Source of the DNA: Branchinecta lynchi
Lineage: Eukaryota > Arthropoda > Branchiopoda > Anostraca > Branchinectidae
Length of the DNA: 64,000 nucleotides
Assembly: GCA_023053575.1 (NCBI GenBank)
Contig: JAKZAP010000013.1
Coordinates: forward strand, 5,776,001 to 5,840,000
Direction: 5' to 3'
Shown: positions 59,513 to 64,000 of the stretch, piece after piece
How the letters are laid out: each line of letters starts with the position of its first letter
Numbering within the stretch: position 1 is the stretch's first letter
Position numbers and translations under genes: made by a program
The notes under the pieces: generated by a model
Seen by the model: only the letters and a program-made list of their open reading frames with translations
Told to the model about the DNA's origin: nothing
Databases searched by the model: none

Positions 59513-60039
59513 AAAACTTCTCGCAGACAACCGTCGAGAGCGTGATTCGCATCGAAAGTAGCAAAATCAGTGTGGTTTTGTTCGAGGGGTTAGAATGTAC
59601 CGTACGAAATTGGGGTTTAAGTTCCGTTAGTATTATACGTAAGACAGGTCCTTCAAGGGACCTTCCAAATAGAAGGACGAGGAGCGATAAAGGAACCTTC
59701 TGAATAGAACGACGAGCAGCGAACGTGATCCAATTCGTCTCCCCTCTTTTCTAGCCCCACATTCCTTTTATGCTTAGGCTATATCAAGCAGCGCAGTGCT
59801 AAAGAATTATTGAAGAGCATTTTCAGAATAAGCGACGAGTAGACTCATATTTTTGTAGAATTAATATCCTGCTGATCCTTTTTCATCTTTCCTCTTTGTA
59901 CGCAAAGCTGACGAAAATGCCTAGAGGAAGAAAAGAACCAGTCATCGCTCTCAAACACCAATCTTGCCAGTGGCGTGAAAGAATAAACGACTTGCAGTGC
60001 CATCTGTCTTCACCTTGCCAAGAAGGGCCGATATATCGC

Positions 60040-60088
60040 CGCCAAAGCATACCCTCCCCCCCCCCCCCCCGTCGTGACGCCCCTGGTC
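60040..60088. repeat. family 9 end fragment
   Basis: A C run followed by GTCGTGACGCCCCTGGTCAC, matching the complement of the left end at 47905. Confidence 0.5.
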
Positions 60089-61299
60089 ACTTTTACCGTT
60101 TCGGCATTTAAGGAATTACTGAAGAGCACTTTCAGAATAAACGACTCATATTTTTGCAGAATTAAGATCCTGCTTTTGCAGAATTAAGATCCTGCTGATC
60201 CTTTTTCATCTCTCCTCTTTTGTAAGCAAAGCCGACGAAAAAGCCTTTTACCACTTCGGCATTTATTACCCTGGTTTCGTGATCCTACAATGGCATCAGA
60301 GCCTATCAAACAAGCATGACAAAGCTCCTCATTTCCAAGCCAATAAAAGAAATTCAGAATATCTGAGATCTCATTTCAGACGCTCCTGCGGCCATTACGT
60401 CCCCCCTTAATTCAGTCTCCCGTTTTTCTATGGCCATCCACCACTTCTTTGTCGTCGGCAGTTCTATCAACTTTTGGACCACTGCCAAAGAGATTCCAGT
60501 TAGGGAGAATAATGTCCTTTCCCCATTCCACAATCTGTCCTGCTCGGCAGAACTGAACAGAAAATATGATTTTCCCTGAGCCAGAAAACAGAGCCCCGGA
60601 ATCTCCGTATTTGGAATGGTCTATCAAATTTTAGTGTGCAGAAACAAAGGTGGCTACACGGTATCTAAAATTTTCAGAAAATCCATTAGTGCTAATGCCT
60701 TTCAGTTGAAAACGTGTGTGTCAACCATTGACCCGGAAAACTGAAGCTTTCGCAGCACTTGTGCCACCAGCTTACAGATGCCCTATACCGTCTTTCTTCA
60801 GTGCTAAGGGAGTTCCAGACCCTTTTTAGTTCCAGACCCTTTTCTTTGCTCTCCCCTCCTTTTTTCTCACTGAAACCGGTCTAATTCGAGAGTAAGAAAG
60901 CGACGACTCATTTCTTACATCGAATGGCCGCATCAGGGATGTGAGCTGGGTAGAACGAGAAACAACCAGCGGTGCTGTGAGAGATGGCATTCAAATCCTT
61001 TCCTAACAATCCTGACTGTGTGCCGCAAAACCGACTGGAGACAGCTCCTGTTCCTTCTACCGGAGGGGTTGCCCACTCTCGATTTTAGTGTCAACAAGTG
61101 CCCGGTGTGGGCAACGGTTGCGTCGCATTAGAACATAGAAATCAGCATGTTTAGAAGCGGGAATCACATAATTTATGGACGGCATTGGTGAAGGCACCGC
61201 TGATTCGGCGGGCGCCGGGAATAGTGTACAGCAAGTATCGGGAGTGGACATCCCCTCGCTTCCACCTGGCTGACGTCATAGTAGCCGCGTGGTTGCACA

Positions 61300-61602
61300 G
61301 AGCGTGTTCACCCTTCTAACAATCGTAACTATTAGTTACAATTTCCGTTCCAACCTCACGTAAAGTTACAACGCTGACCGTTCCATCCTTCTCGAAATAG
61401 TAACTAATAGTAACTATTAGCTGACCATACTCGGGGGCGTAGTAGCGTGGTAACTACGCATCTCTGTAACGTGATTGGTCGGATTCCCCCGTGGCATAAT
61501 ATCATGCTGGAAAATACAAAGATTGTTCCAGCCATGACGGCAAAAAGCCAAAATTCGTGACGTCATGCGTAGTAACCACGGTAAGTAGGGTGGAACACGC
61601 TC
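61300..61602 (+). mobile_element. M1 MITE copy 5
   Basis: A 303-bp copy with GAGCGTGTTCACCC and GGGTGGAACACGCTC ends and the conserved internal GTGATTGGTCGGATT block. Confidence 0.92.
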
Positions 61603-62189
61603 ACTGTAATAAACAGCAAAATACCATAATTTTTAACTCCCTCTACGGTTGAAAACCTCTACTGCTTACTGTAGCGTAATGACCGTAACGCGCTTTTTGA
61701 TCGATAGCACCATCCATCTCCCCCATTACGCTTTTTAAGACTATGTGGCACTGAGCCACTGGTAGATGCGAATGGGTGGAAGGTAAGAGACTGAGTAATA
61801 GCAAAAAGCCAGTCAGATAGAATGAAGGACGAGATAAGGGTCAGCGAAAGCCGACGAATATAACAAGCTCTCTTGGGGCGAATTTAACAAGGACACACGA
61901 AAAGAAAGTTGGGAAAAAATGGTTCAGATGAGAGACATCAGTCTACGTAAAATCTTCAAAAAATCTTTGGTTCCAGGAAAGGAATCTCCATGACAATAAC
62001 AAAATAAATTCGAAGGGATGAGATTGCTTTCGGCTTCGATGAACCACACAGAAAGATTCCTGTAAAGGAATATGTAAAATAGTTAGCATTTATTTGGGTT
62101 TTGTTTGTGTTAATTTTTTTTCCATGGCCTCTGTGCTTTTAGTGGAATAAATCTTATCTTATCTATCTTATCTTACCAAGTCCAGTCTG

Positions 62190-62612
62190 GAAATAATTCA
62201 AGTCGTAAACGATCGTTTTTTCCAGTTGTATTATGGGACATTTTTCCAATCGTAAACAATTGGAAAAGGTCGTAAACAATTTTGTTTTGCGATTGTAGAC
62301 AGTCATTTACGATTGTAAAAGTTGTTTCCGATTGTTTCCAATCATTCGCAATTGTAAACAGCTGTTAACGATCGTGTTTTTACGATTGTTTCCAATCGTA
62401 TTTTTACGATCAAAACTAGTTGTTTCAAATCGTATGTTTACAACAAAAACCAGTTGTTTCCAATCATATTTTTACGATCGGAAACAGTTCTTTCCTATTG
62501 AAAACAGTTGTTTACGATCGTATTTTACGATTGAAACCGATTGTTTCCAATCGCTCTCTTACGATTGAAAAAAACTGTTTCCAATCGTATTTTTACGACC
62601 GGAATTTCCGAC
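62190..62612. repeat. CAATCG/CGATTG short-palindrome array
   Basis: About 400 bp of interleaved TTTCCAATCGTA, TTTACGATTG and AACAGTTGTTT motifs every 12-35 bases on both strands. The frames at 62332 and 62420 come from it. Confidence 0.9.
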
Positions 62613-63083
62613 AGCAGATTCTTATTCAACACACCCTCCACCCCCCACCCATATGCCCTAAACTAAAGCTTTTCGATAAGTGGAAGAATTTCGACTTCTC
62701 TCCAACTTCAAGTAATGCTTCATTTTCTGTGATTCAATTCAGTAAACGATATTAAAGAGCAATATTTGCGTTGTGGTATATAGAGGGAAATATTTTCTTC
62801 AAAGTTATCGATTAAACGGCAGCACTCTAATTTTTTTTCATCAGAAGACGCTTTAGCCGTATAGGGGAGGGGGGCTTCAACTACGAAAACTGCTTTTGAA
62901 ATATTTTGCGCTTCACAGAACATCGAAAATAGCAAAACACGGATGACAGCTCTCAACCTCAAGCATTTCCTCGTCTCAACAGTTCTTAAACGACGCTTGA
63001 AACAAACAATCGTAAGCAGTTGTAAAAATTACGATTGGGTTGTTTCCAATCGTTTATGATTGGGATTTTGAATTCACCATTTC

Positions 63084-63416
63084 ACAGAGCAAAATATCAC
63101 TAGGGAGTAGCGCCAAGACTTGACAAAATTGGAACACATTCTAATAGCAGGGATGGTAGCACCCCTAGCGATTGAGAACACCCCTACTCAAACTCGATAA
63201 CTTCATATTGTAACATTGCAAAAAAAAAACGATACAGCCTCAATTGTTTTCATGCTGTGTGTAGACCGCACCTTTGCTCTACTAGAAATTTTAAACCCGC
63301 GAGTTTGTCTCGCTTTAAATGCCACAAGCGTAGTGAGTGGCTCTAAGAGTATGGGCCGTTTGCAAAGTACAGAAAATATAGATGTTGGCGCTACCCGTTA
63401 GTGTTATTTTGCTCAG
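63084..63416. mobile_element. hAT-like family 12 element, intact copy
   Basis: Terminal inverted repeats CAGAGCAAAATATCACTAGG and GTTAGTGTTATTTTGCTCAG. Flanks ACCATTTCA and ACCGTTTCA form an 8-9 bp target duplication with one mismatch. CAG-type ends plus an approximately 8-bp duplication fit hAT. It sits inside the CAATCG array. Confidence 0.8.
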
Positions 63417-64000
63417 ACCGTTTCAGTTAAACTATTTTGATCGTTTACAACTCACAAAAATTCAACTTATCTACTATCATTGCTAAAAATCAGGTCTTGT
63501 TACAGGACTTGAAAACCAAACCAACTTTTTCCGATCGAGAACAACTGAAAATGATTGAAAACAACTGAACACGGTCGTGAACAGTTGTTTAATAACACTT
63601 GAAAAAAAACAATCGTAAACAGTTGTAAAACTACGATTGGAAACAGTTGTTTCCAATCGTTTATGATTCGGATTTCAGATTCACCGTTTCAGCTGAACTC
63701 GAGGATAAACTATTTTGATCGTTTACAACTCAACAAAATTCAACTTTCCTACTACCGTTGTTAAAAATCAGGTCCTGTTTCAGGACCTGAAAACCAAGCC
63801 AACTTTTTCCGACTGAAACGATCGAAAACAACTGAAAACGATGGTAAACAGTTGTTTAATGACACTTAAAAAAAACAATCATAAACAGTTGTAAAATTAC
63901 GATTGGAAACAGTTGTTTCCAATCGTTTATGATTGGAATTTCAGATTCACCGTTTCAGTTAAACTATTTTCATCGTTTAGAATAGAAAAAATCAACTCCC
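63417..64000. repeat. tandem units of about 265 bp carrying CAATCG palindromes
   Basis: Units begin at 63419, about 63686 and 63949 (CGTTTCAGTTAAACTATTTT). Each contains ACGATTGGAAACAGTTG and its complement as a perfect hairpin, and CAGGTCCTG...CAGGACCTG. A matching segment at 63000-63083 lies before the family 12 insertion. The array continues past the window. Confidence 0.88.

Larger units (their letters stand above)
51265..64000 (-). other. upstream intron of ADAM10, open at window end (over 12.7 kb)
   Basis: I searched the minus strand for the zinc-site exon (HExxHxxG) and the preceding metalloprotease motifs and found none. The region carries tandem repeats (52.4-53.0, 55.8-57.6 kb), MITEs and the CAATCG arrays. 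51265-52369, 58560-59324, 59513-61299 and 61603-62189 have only short frames with no recognisable product. Confidence 0.65.

Noticed and set aside
60412..60627. 71-codon minus-strand frame (ends GHRKTGD)
   Set aside because: Considered as an upstream ADAM10 exon; no metalloprotease motif and no fitting splice sites.
61057..61251. 64-codon minus-strand frame with several Cys and Pro
   Set aside because: No ADAM or other family similarity recognised.
1..64000. tRNA, rRNA, CRISPR or prokaryotic operon features
   Set aside because: None recognised by eye; a covariance-model tRNA scan would be the decisive test. The gene structure is clearly that of a spliced nuclear genome.

Overview
The window is animal nuclear DNA, about 60% A+T, and it has no bacterial or phage character. 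Its one recognisable host gene is the 3' portion of an ADAM10/Kuzbanian metalloprotease-disintegrin gene on the minus strand. I reconstructed seven coding exons from splice sites and phase: 51264-51087, 45024-44855, 37966-37799, 27784-27657, 22287-22173, 15204-15070 and 6857-5709. They join without a phase break into 2043 nt, which is 680 residues plus stop. The protein runs from the third zinc-binding His of the metalloprotease site through the disintegrin and cysteine-rich domains, a stalk, one membrane span and a long basic, Ser/Lys-rich cytoplasmic tail. The cysteine-rich region is much closer to the invertebrate Kuzbanian type than to vertebrate ADAM10. That suggests an invertebrate, probably a protostome; I cannot name the species. 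The propeptide and most of the catalytic domain must lie upstream, beyond position 64000.

The rest is intron (5.4-10 kb each), 3' flank and part of the next upstream intron, packed with transposable-element remains. Two families of large non-coding repeats dominate. R1 (about 1.4-2.2 kb) has a hairpin at each end and internal arrays of roughly 280 bp. R2 (about 1-1.3 kb) is bounded by a GGGATCCC palindrome at each end and has internal units of roughly 120 bp. There are many MITE-like families: M1 (five copies, GAGCGTGTTCC ends), a Tc1/mariner-type family with TA duplications (three copies), hAT-like, foldback and poly-C-bearing elements. Decayed non-LTR retrotransposon pieces carry reverse-transcriptase motifs at 2330-2700, 31630-32670, 32985-34240, 37235-37522 and 40840-41110.

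Layout: 1-5708 is 3' flank with an R2 remnant and a LINE fragment; 5709-51264 is the ADAM10 exons and their repeat-filled introns; 51265-64000 is upstream intron with degenerate tandem repeats, an M1 copy and a dense CAATCG palindromic array.

The most interesting host-gene observation is a 216-bp tandem duplication over the splice acceptor of the last exon (6807-7022 and 7023-7238). It provides a second, identical acceptor upstream of the real one. Splicing there would replace the 382-residue tail with 20 residues. A second partial exon duplication lies near 37.2 kb. Among the repeats, the R1/R2 architecture and a hammerhead-ribozyme-like core found in four dispersed copies deserve a second look.
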